23,288 nucleotides of DNA. It comes from an uncultured Geobacteraceae bacterium. GTDB lineage: Bacteria; Desulfobacterota; Desulfuromonadia; Geobacterales; Pseudopelobacteraceae. A program made the position numbers and the translations under genes. This document shows positions 7,057 to 14,693 of the stretch, piece by piece (position 1 is the first letter of the stretch; the number at the start of each line of letters is the position of its first letter). The notes under the pieces are model-generated. The model ran no database searches. It had not been told where the DNA came from and saw only the letters and a list, made by a program, of their open reading frames with translations. Location of the stretch: positions 1-23,288 of the forward strand of contig CAIRND010000380.1 of the NCBI GenBank assembly GCA_903879825.1, in the 5' to 3' direction.

Positions 7057-8942
7057 TATTCTATAATTTCCTTCCACGAAGATGACTTTAGGGCGATTGA
7101 CAGAATTGAAATAGCCGCCGGTGTGACACCGGGTATTCGTGACGCTTGACCGAGAGTATCAGGTCTGTTTTTTGACAGTTTTTCAAATACCTCTGTAGTC
7201 AGGCTTTTAATAGAAGCATAATCAAGGTTAGTCGGTATGCGTGTTGATTCCAGCTTTTTAGATTGTTCAATCTGTTCGAGTTGGCGATCAATATAACCTT
7301 TGTATTTGGTCTGTATTTCAACTTGCTCGCGTATTACTGCCGGTGTTTCACGTGAAACTGAGTCGAGTGCTGCCAAATCTGAATAAAAGAAATCAGACCG
7401 CCTGAGCAGGTGCTCATATGTAGTACCTTTTTGAATATCTTCGAGATTCCGCTCGGCAAGTACTCCCATTTCTTCAGCCGAACTCCCCAAACGTGTGGAG
7501 GCAATACGGGCAAGATCATTATCAATTAAACGTCTTTTTTCAGCAAAAACATTGTATTCATAATCCGTCACAAGGCCGAGTTGATGTCCCATCTCTCTCA
7601 GTCTAAGATCTGCATTGTCTTCCCGTAATAACAAACGGTATTCAGCACGCGAGGTAAACATGCGATACGGCTCTTTCGTGCCAAGCGTCACAAGGTCATC
7701 GATCATAACGCCTATATACGCCTGACTTCTCGCCAAAACCAAAGGTTCCTTTAACTGGACGCGGAGAGCGGCATTAATGCCAGCAATAAGACCTTGTCCA
7801 GCTGCTTCCTCATATCCAGACGTGCCATTGATTTGACCGGCGTGATAGAGATTTTTGAACAGCTTAGTCTCAAGCGAACTGTGCAACTGTATAGGATCAA
7901 CATAGTCATATTCGATTGCGTAGGCAGGGCGCATAATTTCTACCCTCTCAAGGCCCACGATCGATCGATAAAATGCTATCTGAATGTCAATGGGGAGAGA
8001 TGTAGACATGCCACTCGGATACACTTCAATTGTGTCGAGGCCTTCAGGCTCAATAAAAGTTTGATGGCGATCTTTGTCAGGGAAACGCACTACTTTGTCT
8101 TCAATTGAGGGGCAGTAACGTGGTCCAATACCTTCAATGACTCCTGAATACAATGGCGAACGATCAAGACCTGAACGGATTATGTCGTGAGAAGCCTGAT
8201 TGGTATATGCAATGTGGCAAGGAATTTGCCGCATGGTGATTCGCTCAGTCGAAAAAGAGAACGGTTGAGGTGGGGTATCTCCGTATTGCGGTTCCAATTT
8301 CGAAAAATCAATTGAACGTGAATCAAGCCTAGCCGGTGTACCCGTCTTGAGCCTGCCTACCTGAAAGCCAAGACACCGCAATTGATCCGACAACCCTACA
8401 GAAGGCTGATCGCCTGCGCGCCCCCCTGGATAATTATTTAATCCTATGTGGATAAGACCGCGCATAAACGTTCCGGTCGTAACAACGACCGTTTTTGAGA
8501 GATACCTGATACCTGACTGCAAATCAACACCGCAGACTTCATTTCCACAAACAAAAAGTGATGTGACTTCTCCTTGTTTTAGATCCAGACCAGACTGCAT
8601 TTCAAGTACGTTTTTCATCCTGATACGATATAACTGTTTATCAGCTTGGGCACGAGAAGCCCTGACCGCAGGACCTTTTTTAGTGTTGAGGATACGGAAT
8701 TGTATGCCTGTTGCATCGATGTTCTTGGCCATTTCACCGCCAAGAGCATCGATTTCCTTAACCAGATGCCCTTTTGCTAAACCTCCTATTGAAGGGTTGC
8801 AAGACATGAGCGCAATAGAGTCCAAATTAATTGTGAGCAACATCGTGCGGCAGCCCATACGGGCACTAGCCAGAGCGGCTTCACAGCCTGCATGCCCGGC
8901 TCCAACCACAATTACATCGTACATCTTGTCATAGGTCATCAT
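7056..8942 (-). CDS. mnmG: tRNA uridine-5-carboxymethylaminomethyl modification enzyme MnmG (GidA)
   Basis: 628 residues, full length. The FAD-binding motif is VIVVGAGHAGCEAA (GxGxxG at 14-19), the conserved cysteine motif GPRYCPSIEDK has C277 at the same number as in E. coli, and SGYEEAAGQGLIAGINAA is present. With MnmE it installs the cmnm5/nm5 group on U34 of tRNAs that read two-codon boxes, using FAD, NADH and methylene-THF. The first ATG (8942) sits seven bases after AGGA and is preferred over the tandem ATG at 8939 or the MYDVIVV start at 8924. A parS site is embedded in the codons for V-S-R-E-T at 7344-7359. It lies downstream of mnmE by 44 bases and overlaps rsmG. Confidence 0.97.
   Translation of the reverse strand: MMTYDKMYDVIVVGAGHAGCEAALASARMGCRTMLLTINLDSIALMSCNPSIGGLAKGHLVKEIDALGGEMAKNIDATGIQFRILNTKKGPAVRASRAQADKQLYRIRMKNVLEMQSGLDLKQGEVTSLFVCGNEVCGVDLQSGIRYLSKTVVVTTGTFMRGLIHIGLNNYPGGRAGDQPSVGLSDQLRCLGFQVGRLKTGTPARLDSRSIDFSKLEPQYGDTPPQPFSFSTERITMRQIPCHIAYTNQASHDIIRSGLDRSPLYSGVIEGIGPRYCPSIEDKVVRFPDKDRHQTFIEPEGLDTIEVYPSGMSTSLPIDIQIAFYRSIVGLERVEIMRPAYAIEYDYVDPIQLHSSLETKLFKNLYHAGQINGTSGYEEAAGQGLIAGINAALRVQLKEPLVLARSQAYIGVMIDDLVTLGTKEPYRMFTSRAEYRLLLREDNADLRLREMGHQLGLVTDYEYNVFAEKRRLIDNDLARIASTRLGSSAEEMGVLAERNLEDIQKGTTYEHLLRRSDFFYSDLAALDSVSRETPAVIREQVEIQTKYKGYIDRQLEQIEQSKKLESTRIPTNLDYASIKSLTTEVFEKLSKNRPDTLGQASRIPGVTPAAISILSIALKSSSWKEIIE
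7344..7359. promoter_or_regulatory. parS centromere site inside mnmG (ParB binding)
   Basis: The plus strand reads TGTTTCACGTGAAACT, matching the ParB consensus TGTTTCACGTGAAACA at 15 of 16 positions, with the 14-bp palindromic core perfect. It lies within mnmG and encodes Val-Ser-Arg-Glu-Thr without breaking the frame. ParB nucleates on such sites near oriC to segregate chromosomes. No parA or parB gene is in the window. Confidence 0.88.
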
Positions 8943-8965
8943 AGCTAAGTCCTGTACCAGAGTGC

Positions 8966-8981
8966 AGTTTCACGTGAAACA
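8966..8981. promoter_or_regulatory. parS centromere site between mnmE and mnmG
   Basis: The plus strand reads AGTTTCACGTGAAACA, again 15 of 16 to the consensus with a perfect 14-bp core. It occupies the 44-bp gap between mnmE and mnmG, 1.6 kb from the first site and about 4 kb from the origin palindrome. Two sites sharing an exact 14-bp core this close together are not expected by chance. Confidence 0.9.
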
Positions 8982-8986
8982 AAGAA

Positions 8987-10354
8987 TTATTTACCAATGC
9001 AAAACGAAGAGAATATGAGGTCAAGTACCTCATCCGTTGTTGTTTGACCGGTAACAGTACCCACGGATTGAAGTGCACTGCGCAGATCTAGCGCTAACAG
9101 TTCAAGATTACGATCAACAAGCCCGTCATTGAATTTGCAAAGGTACGTATCTGCAACAGTAAGTGCATCTCGGTGACGAGCACGAGAGAGACACACAGAC
9201 TCACGAGGGTCTAAAGATTCAGTACGAAGAAAACGATCGCAAACTGTTTTTTTAAGTACCTCAATCCCCTCACCTGAAAGTGCAGCAGTTTTAACTACTG
9301 TTACAAAACAGTCATCACCTGGCAACAATAAACGCTGATGAAGATCAGTTTTATTTAGCACGGCAATCGTAGGCTTATTAACAAGAGCGTCAATAATCAA
9401 TTGATCTTCAAATCCAAAGTCATGAGATGCATCAAAAACTGCGATAACAAGATCAGCCTCAGGTATTTTTGCTAGAGCTCTATTTATACCTTCCTGTTCC
9501 ACAAAGTCGTCAGTATGACGTATACCGGCTGTGTCAAGCAATCGTACGGCTAAGCCGTCGAACATTATCGTTTCCTCGATAATATCACGAGTTGTGCCGG
9601 GAATATGAGTCACTATTGCGCGATTTTCATTCAGGAGCCTATTAAGCAGACTTGATTTACCAACATTGGGTTTGCCAACTATTAAAACAGATATACCATC
9701 GCGCATGACACGTCCCTCTTCAAATGTCAGCAACAGGGAAGTAATTATACTCTGGGCCTCACCAACAGAAGCAAAGATAGAGGCAACATCAGTCTCTCCG
9801 AGATCATCATCAGGGAAATCGATATATGCCTCTATCAAAGCAAGAGCGCCAAGCAAACGACATCTGATATCTTCAATACGTTTTGAAAGTGCACCCTCAC
9901 GTTGCTTCTGTGCCAACCGTAAAGCCGATTCGCTCTTTGAAGAAATAATATCCATAACCGCTTCAGCCTGAATCAGGTCAATACGTCCATTGAGAAAGGC
10001 CCGCCGAGTGAACTCACCAGGGTCAGCCAGACGAACTCCACATGAAAGAACCAGCGACAAAACACGTTCCACAACAAGCCATCCACCATGGCAATGAAGT
10101 TCAAGGACATCTTCCCTCGTATAGGAACGGGGAGCGCGCATATAAACTGCCATTGCTTCGTCAACCATCTCACTGGTCGTAGCATCGTATATGGTACCAA
10201 AAGAAAAACGGTGGCTCACAAGGCCACCGTCATAAACAGGTTTAAATACAGTCTCTCCAACAGCGGCAGCCAGCGCACCACTCACCCGGATTATTCCAAT
10301 ACCACCATTACCAGGAGGGGTACTGACAGCCGCTATCGTATCGCGGATATACAT
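8987..10354 (-). CDS. mnmE: tRNA modification GTPase MnmE (TrmE)
   Basis: 455 residues, typical. The N-terminal domain begins MYIRDTIAAVSTPPGNGGIG. The inserted G domain shows G1 GKPNVGKS (227-234), G2 GTTRD (253-257), G3 DTAG (274-277) and G4 NKTD (334-337). The C-terminus ends FCIGK, the conserved CxGK box. MnmE is a potassium-activated, dimerising GTPase that works with MnmG on tRNA U34. The ATG follows TGGAG with about nine bases. It starts 24 bases after the yidC stop; no khpB/jag gene lies between them, although that gene occupies this slot in many other bacteria. Confidence 0.97.
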   Translation of the reverse strand: MYIRDTIAAVSTPPGNGGIGIIRVSGALAAAVGETVFKPVYDGGLVSHRFSFGTIYDATTSEMVDEAMAVYMRAPRSYTREDVLELHCHGGWLVVERVLSLVLSCGVRLADPGEFTRRAFLNGRIDLIQAEAVMDIISSKSESALRLAQKQREGALSKRIEDIRCRLLGALALIEAYIDFPDDDLGETDVASIFASVGEAQSIITSLLLTFEEGRVMRDGISVLIVGKPNVGKSSLLNRLLNENRAIVTHIPGTTRDIIEETIMFDGLAVRLLDTAGIRHTDDFVEQEGINRALAKIPEADLVIAVFDASHDFGFEDQLIIDALVNKPTIAVLNKTDLHQRLLLPGDDCFVTVVKTAALSGEGIEVLKKTVCDRFLRTESLDPRESVCLSRARHRDALTVADTYLCKFNDGLVDRNLELLALDLRSALQSVGTVTGQTTTDEVLDLIFSSFCIGK

Positions 10355-10378
10355 TGTAATTACTCCATAACCTGATAA

Positions 10379-12019
10379 CTAATCTTTTACCAGTTTGTTA
10401 ATATACATTTGCTGGCCGATAGTGAGCACATTGTTGACCAACCAGTACAATACAAGGCCAGATGGAAAACTTAAAAACATGAACGTAAAAACAACTGGCA
10501 GTGCCAGCATCATTTTTTGCTGCATCGGATCCATGTTGGATGGGGTCATTTTTTGTTGCACGAACATGGAAATACCCATGAGGATAGGTAACGGGCCGAG
10601 TACCATTGGAACATGTAATAGCTGGCCAAAAAGATTATCCGGACCTGCGAGGTCAGTAATCCACAAAAAGAATGGTGCGTGACGAAGTTCGATGGAAAAC
10701 ATCAGCGATTTATAAAGCGCAAAAAAAACAGGTATCTGCACCACCATGGGAAGGCACCCACCCATCGGATTAACTTTGTGTTCACGATAAAGTTCCATAA
10801 CCGCTTTATTCATAGCATCACGGTCATCTTTATATTTTTCACGAAGTTTAGTCATTTCCGGCTGTATTTTCTGCATGCCTTTCATTGACTTGTAACTCTT
10901 GTGCGTGAGTGGGAAAAACAGCGCTTTGAGAATAATCGTTATAATGATTATCGCAATGCCATAGTTGCCAACATAGTTGTAAAAGAATTTAAGCGAATAG
11001 AGAAGAGGCTTGGCGATTACTGTAAACCACCCAAGGTCCAGTGATTGCTCCAGTGAATTCCCCTGCTCTTTAAGAACATCAATATCCTTAGGACCTATAA
11101 AAATACGGTGGTTTGTGGAAAAAGACTGGCCCGGATTAACGGTAAATGGGGGGGCTGAGACAACGGACTCAAAGAAACCGCTGCTATTTTTTTTCAATTC
11201 AACAGACGCAATGCTATTCTTTTCAGCAAGAATTGCATTCAAGAAGTACTTGTCAGCAAAACCTGACCACAGGATGGTCTTTTCATAACGCTTTGAAGCG
11301 CTGGCAACGTCTTTTATTTTATTTGATTGAAGACCATTATCAGAAAACAGGTACGATCCAGCTGTATCGAAGCGGTTATCCTTAACTTTTGGTTCTGCCG
11401 GATACGTCATAACATGTTGAATCGAACCGACCAAAGGTGCGGCAGAATTATTAAATACCTGCGTTTCTAATTTAATACCATATAACCCAGAATAAAAAGT
11501 ATATGTCTTACGAACAGTATATCCCTGACCTGATATATAATTGAACTCGAGCTTATTTGAACCGTTTTTATCAATTATCAGGGCAGTAGTCGCTGTCGTA
11601 AACAAAGTACTATCAGGAAGATTTATACCAGTAGCCCGCGATGAAAGTGAAAATATATTGGGATCTGAATCAGCACCAAGAGTAACTTTTTTAGATGCAG
11701 CAGGATTTTCTTCACGATAATTTTTAAGCGTCAAACTCTTAAGACTCGCTCCCCTCGTTGAAAATACGGCCGTATAAAGGTTCGTATCAACACTAACATC
11801 CTTTTGAGCAACATTCATTGAAGGCAACTGTCCGGTGGCCACCGCAGAGTTCTGAGGCATCAATGGTTGCTGAATCGGTTGGGCTTGGCTATTCACAGCA
11901 GAAGCGCCCACCTGAGGAACAGGATGTTCGACCTTTTGTTTGTCTGGCCCGAATATCATGGAGAACAGGTAAAAAACAGCAATTGAAAGACCTACAGCTA
12001 TGAAAGCGCGCTTTTCCAT
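10379..12019 (-). CDS. yidC: Membrane protein insertase YidC (Gram-negative type)
   Basis: 546 residues. An N-terminal TM helix (AFIAVGLSIAVFYLF, about 5-22) is followed by a large periplasmic domain (about 65-330) and the conserved five-helix insertase core, with NPMGGCLPMVVQIPVFFALY and the coiled loop MQKIQPEMTKLREKYKDD. The helix that carries the key groove arginine in E. coli (R366) reads TIILKALFFPLT here, so the positive residue is Lys (K365); a basic residue is kept. YidC inserts and folds inner-membrane proteins alone or with SecYEG. The ATG follows AGGAG with five bases. The large periplasmic domain marks a Gram-negative host. yidD lies 15 bases upstream. Confidence 0.97.
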   Translation of the reverse strand: MEKRAFIAVGLSIAVFYLFSMIFGPDKQKVEHPVPQVGASAVNSQAQPIQQPLMPQNSAVATGQLPSMNVAQKDVSVDTNLYTAVFSTRGASLKSLTLKNYREENPAASKKVTLGADSDPNIFSLSSRATGINLPDSTLFTTATTALIIDKNGSNKLEFNYISGQGYTVRKTYTFYSGLYGIKLETQVFNNSAAPLVGSIQHVMTYPAEPKVKDNRFDTAGSYLFSDNGLQSNKIKDVASASKRYEKTILWSGFADKYFLNAILAEKNSIASVELKKNSSGFFESVVSAPPFTVNPGQSFSTNHRIFIGPKDIDVLKEQGNSLEQSLDLGWFTVIAKPLLYSLKFFYNYVGNYGIAIIIITIILKALFFPLTHKSYKSMKGMQKIQPEMTKLREKYKDDRDAMNKAVMELYREHKVNPMGGCLPMVVQIPVFFALYKSLMFSIELRHAPFFLWITDLAGPDNLFGQLLHVPMVLGPLPILMGISMFVQQKMTPSNMDPMQQKMMLALPVVFTFMFLSFPSGLVLYWLVNNVLTIGQQMYINKLVKD

Positions 12020-12034
12020 TGAGTCTCCTAAACT

Positions 12035-12259
12035 TTATACTTTACGTTGGGGTACCGGATCGTAGCCGCCCGGATGAAGCGGATGACACTTACATATTCT
12101 GACAAAAGTAAGCACTATACCTTTGACAACACCATGCCGAATTATAGATTCGCGGGAATACTCAGAACAAGTGGGGTAAAAACGACAGTTTTGCGGAAGA
12201 TATGGTGACATACTCTTCTGATAAAACCTGATTACGAGGAGCAGGAAGCTCTTGAACAT
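12035..12259 (-). CDS. yidD: Membrane protein insertion efficiency factor YidD
   Basis: 74 residues with an amphipathic or hydrophobic N-terminus (SFLLLVIRFYQKSMSP) and the family signature CRFYPTCSEYSRESI, then CKCHPLHPGGYDPVP. YidD is a small inner-membrane-associated protein that assists YidC-dependent insertion. The ATG lies inside the 3' end of rnpA (28-base overlap) with AGG about ten bases upstream, so translation is probably coupled to rnpA. The rpmH-rnpA-yidD-yidC order is widely conserved. Confidence 0.96.
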   Translation of the reverse strand: MFKSFLLLVIRFYQKSMSPYLPQNCRFYPTCSEYSRESIIRHGVVKGIVLTFVRICKCHPLHPGGYDPVPQRKV

Positions 12260-12639
12260 GAGGATATGCCTATAAACCGGAACGCGTTATTAAGCTGCAA
12301 TTCAAAATCGGAATATGACATATTTACACATTCGCGGCGGGGTATTACATTTACATCGACAGATAAGAGCTCGAAGCGTTTATGCCTGAAAAACTCACGA
12401 ATAAACCGTTTAACACGATTTCGAACAACTGCATTTCCGATTTTTTTACTTGCAGTTACGCCTAAGCGCGCAGTTTGATTGCAGTTTTCACGCCACACAA
12501 CAAGGAAACCAGTTACTGTCGTTTTATGTTGCGCGGAAGCAAGCTGAATAAATTCAGATCGCTTCCGCACACGAACTGTTTTCGGGAATGTGGCCACGTT
12601 GGCAACAATCTCGCAAGAATGCAAACTATTTAGTTGCAA
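12232..12639 (-). CDS. rnpA: Ribonuclease P protein component
   Basis: The core RLGVTASKKIGNAVVRNRVK with RFIREFF carries the RNR RNA-binding box of RnpA, and FPKTVRVRKRSEF is the usual N-terminal block. The protein assists the RNase P RNA in removing tRNA 5' leaders. The start is unclear because there is no ATG: TTG at 12639 (135 residues, overlapping rpmH by 14 bases), TTG at 12624 just after the rpmH stop (130 residues) or GTG at 12597 (121 residues, closest to the E. coli length). I give the widest frame; the conserved region only begins after about 12600. The Cys/Ser-rich C-terminal tail lies over the start of yidD. Confidence 0.95.
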   Translation of the reverse strand: MQLNSLHSCEIVANVATFPKTVRVRKRSEFIQLASAQHKTTVTGFLVVWRENCNQTARLGVTASKKIGNAVVRNRVKRFIREFFRHKRFELLSVDVNVIPRRECVNMSYSDFELQLNNAFRFIGISSCSRASCSS

Positions 12640-12775
12640 TTCGTACGGACAGAACTTTACGCCCTTTTGCTCTTCTGCGTTTGATGACTAAACGACCATT
12701 TTTTGTGGCCATTCTAACCAGAAATCCATGAGTACGTTTACGTGAAGTATTACTTGGCTGATAGGTTCTTTTCAT
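12626..12775 (-). CDS. rpmH: Large ribosomal subunit protein bL34
   Basis: A 49-residue frame from the ATG at 12775 to the TAG at 12626, starting MKRTYQPSNTSRKRTHGF and continuing with basic blocks around RRRAKGRKVLSV, which is unmistakable L34. GAGG lies about ten bases before the ATG. It is the first gene of the leftward run from the origin, and its stop lies within or next to the start region of rnpA. A promoter with good hexamers lies 36 bases or so upstream. Confidence 0.98.
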   Translation of the reverse strand: MKRTYQPSNTSRKRTHGFLVRMATKNGRLVIKRRRAKGRKVLSVRIATK

Positions 12776-12817
12776 CTTGATTTACCTCTACTAAAATTAT
12801 TTTTCTAGAATTGAGTT

Positions 12818-12845
12818 ATTAAACACAACTCCCTAATTGTGTCAA
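12818..12845 (-). promoter_or_regulatory. Sigma-70 type promoter of rpmH-rnpA-yidD-yidC
   Basis: On the minus strand, a perfect TTGACA (12845-12840) is followed by a 16-base spacer and TTTAAT (12823-12818, five of six to TATAAT). The expected transcription start is about 36 bases before the rpmH ATG. The -10 box lies within GAGTT...AACTC, a 5-bp dyad, and just beside TTGAGTTAT, the same 9-mer that begins the arm of the origin palindrome. Confidence 0.65.
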
Positions 12846-12987
12846 GTTTTATATTATATACACATATGTGATACACACAAAATGATTTGCCTTGAAAAAT
12901 ATGATGTCCTCTGCTATTCTCCAGCGCCTTATATGACCTGAATTAGACACCAATTATGTCATAACTATTTAGTAATTAACGTATTTA

Positions 12988-13029
12988 TTGAGTTATCAAC
13001 ACCTGTTGATAACGGTGTTGATAACTCAA
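12988..13029. repeat. 42-bp inverted repeat with three DnaA boxes
   Basis: The arms TTGAGTTATCAACACC (12988-13003) and GGTGTTGATAACTCAA (13014-13029) are perfect 16-bp inverted copies around a ten-base centre TGTTGATAAC. DnaA-box-like 9-mers are at 12993-13001 (plus), 13004-13012 (minus) and 13016-13024 (minus). The two minus-strand boxes start 12 bp apart. The symmetry suggests a compact DnaA nucleation site, or a cruciform. Confidence 0.85.
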
Positions 13030-13057
13030 GTTACCAGCAGTACGTACATGTTATTTT

Positions 13058-13085
13058 TTGACTGGTTCAGTGATAACTTTACAAA
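13058..13085 (+). promoter_or_regulatory. Candidate dnaA promoter
   Basis: TTGACT (13058-13063, five of six) and TACAAA (13080-13085, four of six) are separated by 16 bases. The predicted start is about 35 bases before the dnaA ATG. It lies about 30 bp beyond the DnaA-box palindrome, so DnaA autoregulation is plausible. No clear ribosome-binding site precedes the dnaA ATG. Confidence 0.45.
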
Positions 13086-13125
13086 ATAAACAAAATAATA
13101 CTACTCATGATTGTGATTTATACTG

Positions 13126-14475
13126 ATGTTAGATGCATGGATACAAGCAACTGAAAATATAGAAAAAGTAATTTCAGGTGCCGATTTCGGTACGTGGATA
13201 AAACCCGTTCATTATAGTCATATCAACGGTTCTAACGTCTATTTATCTGTTCCAAACTCGTTCATAAAGGAATGGCTGGAAGATCATTATCTTACTGTTT
13301 TGACCGGGGCACTCTCGGCAACATCAGGATTTAAAGTAACCATCACCTTTATAATTAGATCAGACGAAGAATACCAACCTTACATTTCTGAAGATTTTAT
13401 AGCAGAAAACGAATCTGAACCCACCGTAAGCAAAAGTACCCCACCTGAACAGGTTTTTACCCAGCTCAACCAAAAATATACGTTCGATCTTTTTGTTAGT
13501 GGAACCGGTAATCAATTTGCTCACGCCGCAGCAATGGCAGTGGCTAATAACCCTGCAGACACCTACAATCCTCTTTTCATTTATGGTGGTGTCGGTCTTG
13601 GAAAGAGTCATTTATTAAACTCAATAGGTCACACTATTCGTGAAAACTCACCTGAATTGAACGTCTGTTACTGCTCAGCAGAAAAGTTTATGTACGAAAT
13701 GGTTAATCATCTCCGTCTGAAAAAAATGGATGTTTTTAGAAATCGCTTCAGAACGGTGGATGTACTGTTAATTGATGATATCCAGTTCATATCAGGAAAA
13801 ACGGGCACGCAGGAGGAGTTTTTCCATACATTTAACGCATTACACGATGCACACAAACAGATAGTAATAACGTCTGATAAATTTCCCCGCGAAATTTCTG
13901 ATTTGGAAGAACGTCTCAGATCCAGGTTTGAATGGGGCCTTATTGCAGATATTCAACCACCTGATGTGGAGACTAAAATAGCTATTTTAAAAAAGAAATC
14001 TGAAGTTACCAAGGTTTTTTTCCCCGAAGATGTCTATTATTTTCTTGCCTCAAGTGATACGAGAAATATTCGAGAACTGGAAGGAATGTTGATACGACTC
14101 GGGGCATTTAGTAGTCTTCAAAATGTTCCGGTTACTTTGGAAATGGCAAAGGAAAATTTAAAAGATATATTAGGAGACAGGCACAAAGAAATAACCGTAG
14201 AACTCATCCAAAAAACAGTTGCTGAATATTTTGAAGTGAAGCTTATTGATTTGAAGTCAGAAAAACGGCTAAAAAATATAGTACATGCGCGACAAATAGC
14301 AATTTGGTTCTGCAGAGATTTGACAAAATCATCATATCCGGACATAGGTTTAAAGTTTGGTGGAAAAGATCACTCAACCATCATACATTCATACAAAAAG
14401 ATAGATAAAGCTATTGCAAATGAACCGAAACTATCTAAAATACTTGATGAAATAAGACGAATACTCCTTAAGTAA
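13126..14475 (+). CDS. dnaA: Chromosomal replication initiator DnaA
   Basis: 449 residues. Domain I is MLDAWIQATENIEKVIS. After a linker, the AAA+ domain has Walker A GGVGLGKS (154-161), Walker B VLLIDD (213-218), sensor 1 VITSD (247-251) and an arginine finger region in LEERLRSRF. Domain IV ends with the DNA-binding signature DHSTIIHSY (415-423). DnaA-ATP binds the boxes in oriC and opens the duplex. The ATG at 13126 gives the standard N-terminus, but no good Shine-Dalgarno is visible (ATTGTGATTTATACTG upstream), so initiation may be weak. DnaA-box-like sites lie on both sides of the gene. Confidence 0.98.
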   Translation: MLDAWIQATENIEKVISGADFGTWIKPVHYSHINGSNVYLSVPNSFIKEWLEDHYLTVLTGALSATSGFKVTITFIIRSDEEYQPYISEDFIAENESEPTVSKSTPPEQVFTQLNQKYTFDLFVSGTGNQFAHAAAMAVANNPADTYNPLFIYGGVGLGKSHLLNSIGHTIRENSPELNVCYCSAEKFMYEMVNHLRLKKMDVFRNRFRTVDVLLIDDIQFISGKTGTQEEFFHTFNALHDAHKQIVITSDKFPREISDLEERLRSRFEWGLIADIQPPDVETKIAILKKKSEVTKVFFPEDVYYFLASSDTRNIRELEGMLIRLGAFSSLQNVPVTLEMAKENLKDILGDRHKEITVELIQKTVAEYFEVKLIDLKSEKRLKNIVHARQIAIWFCRDLTKSSYPDIGLKFGGKDHSTIIHSYKKIDKAIANEPKLSKILDEIRRILLK

Positions 14476-14483
14476 GCAAAACC

Positions 14484-14513
14484 TGTTGATACAGTGTTTA
14501 AAACTGTTGATAA
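14484..14513. promoter_or_regulatory. Two DnaA-box-like 9-mers in the dnaA-dnaN gap
   Basis: TGTTGATAC (14484-14492) and TGTTGATAA (14505-14513) are minus-strand DnaA-box-like sites whose starts are 21 bp apart, two helical turns. The second is identical to the three boxes of the origin palindrome. The 218-bp gap (14476-14693) is AT-rich and has no gene; it could be a second origin lobe or a control site for dnaN. Confidence 0.6.
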
Positions 14514-14519
14514 GTTTTA

Positions 14520-14547
14520 TTGATGTGTAAAAGTGTGATGTTATCAT
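14520..14547 (+). promoter_or_regulatory. Candidate dnaN promoter
   Basis: TTGATG (14520-14525) and TATCAT (14542-14547, five of six) are separated by 16 bases. A transcript from here would have a leader of about 140 bases before dnaN. It lies only seven bases beyond the second DnaA-box-like site, so DnaA could influence it. Confidence 0.35.
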
Positions 14548-14693
14548 ATGAATATTAACAACAGTGACTATAAGATAAAGCCTGGTTTTTATATAGTTAC
14601 GTGGTTATACCCAGTTTAAACAGGACCAACAACGTACTACAAGGTTTTAAATCTTTTATAAACATACTACTTTAGTAAAAAGGGGATGCGCAT

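Larger units (their letters stand above)
12776..13125. other. Probable replication origin (oriC) between rpmH and dnaA
   Basis: This 350-bp gene-free stretch is strongly AT-rich and separates two divergent gene runs, the classic place for oriC. It contains a 42-bp inverted repeat (12988-13029) with three TTATCAACA boxes, each one mismatch from the E. coli consensus TTATCCACA. Weaker look-alikes ATATACACA (12856-12864) and TGATACACA (12869-12877) flank a perfect CACATATGTG palindrome (12861-12870). AT-rich tracts that could serve as the unwinding element lie on both sides (12781-12860 and 13080-13125). I cannot tell from sequence which side melts first. Confidence 0.82.

Noticed and set aside
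8446..8934. 162-codon plus-strand frame
   Set aside because: It lies opposite the conserved FAD-binding part of mnmG and has no family features; a shadow of a real gene.
14600..14620. TATA...TATA semi-palindrome in the dnaA-dnaN gap
   Set aside because: The arms pair only through several G-U wobbles; likely chance in an AT-rich gap.
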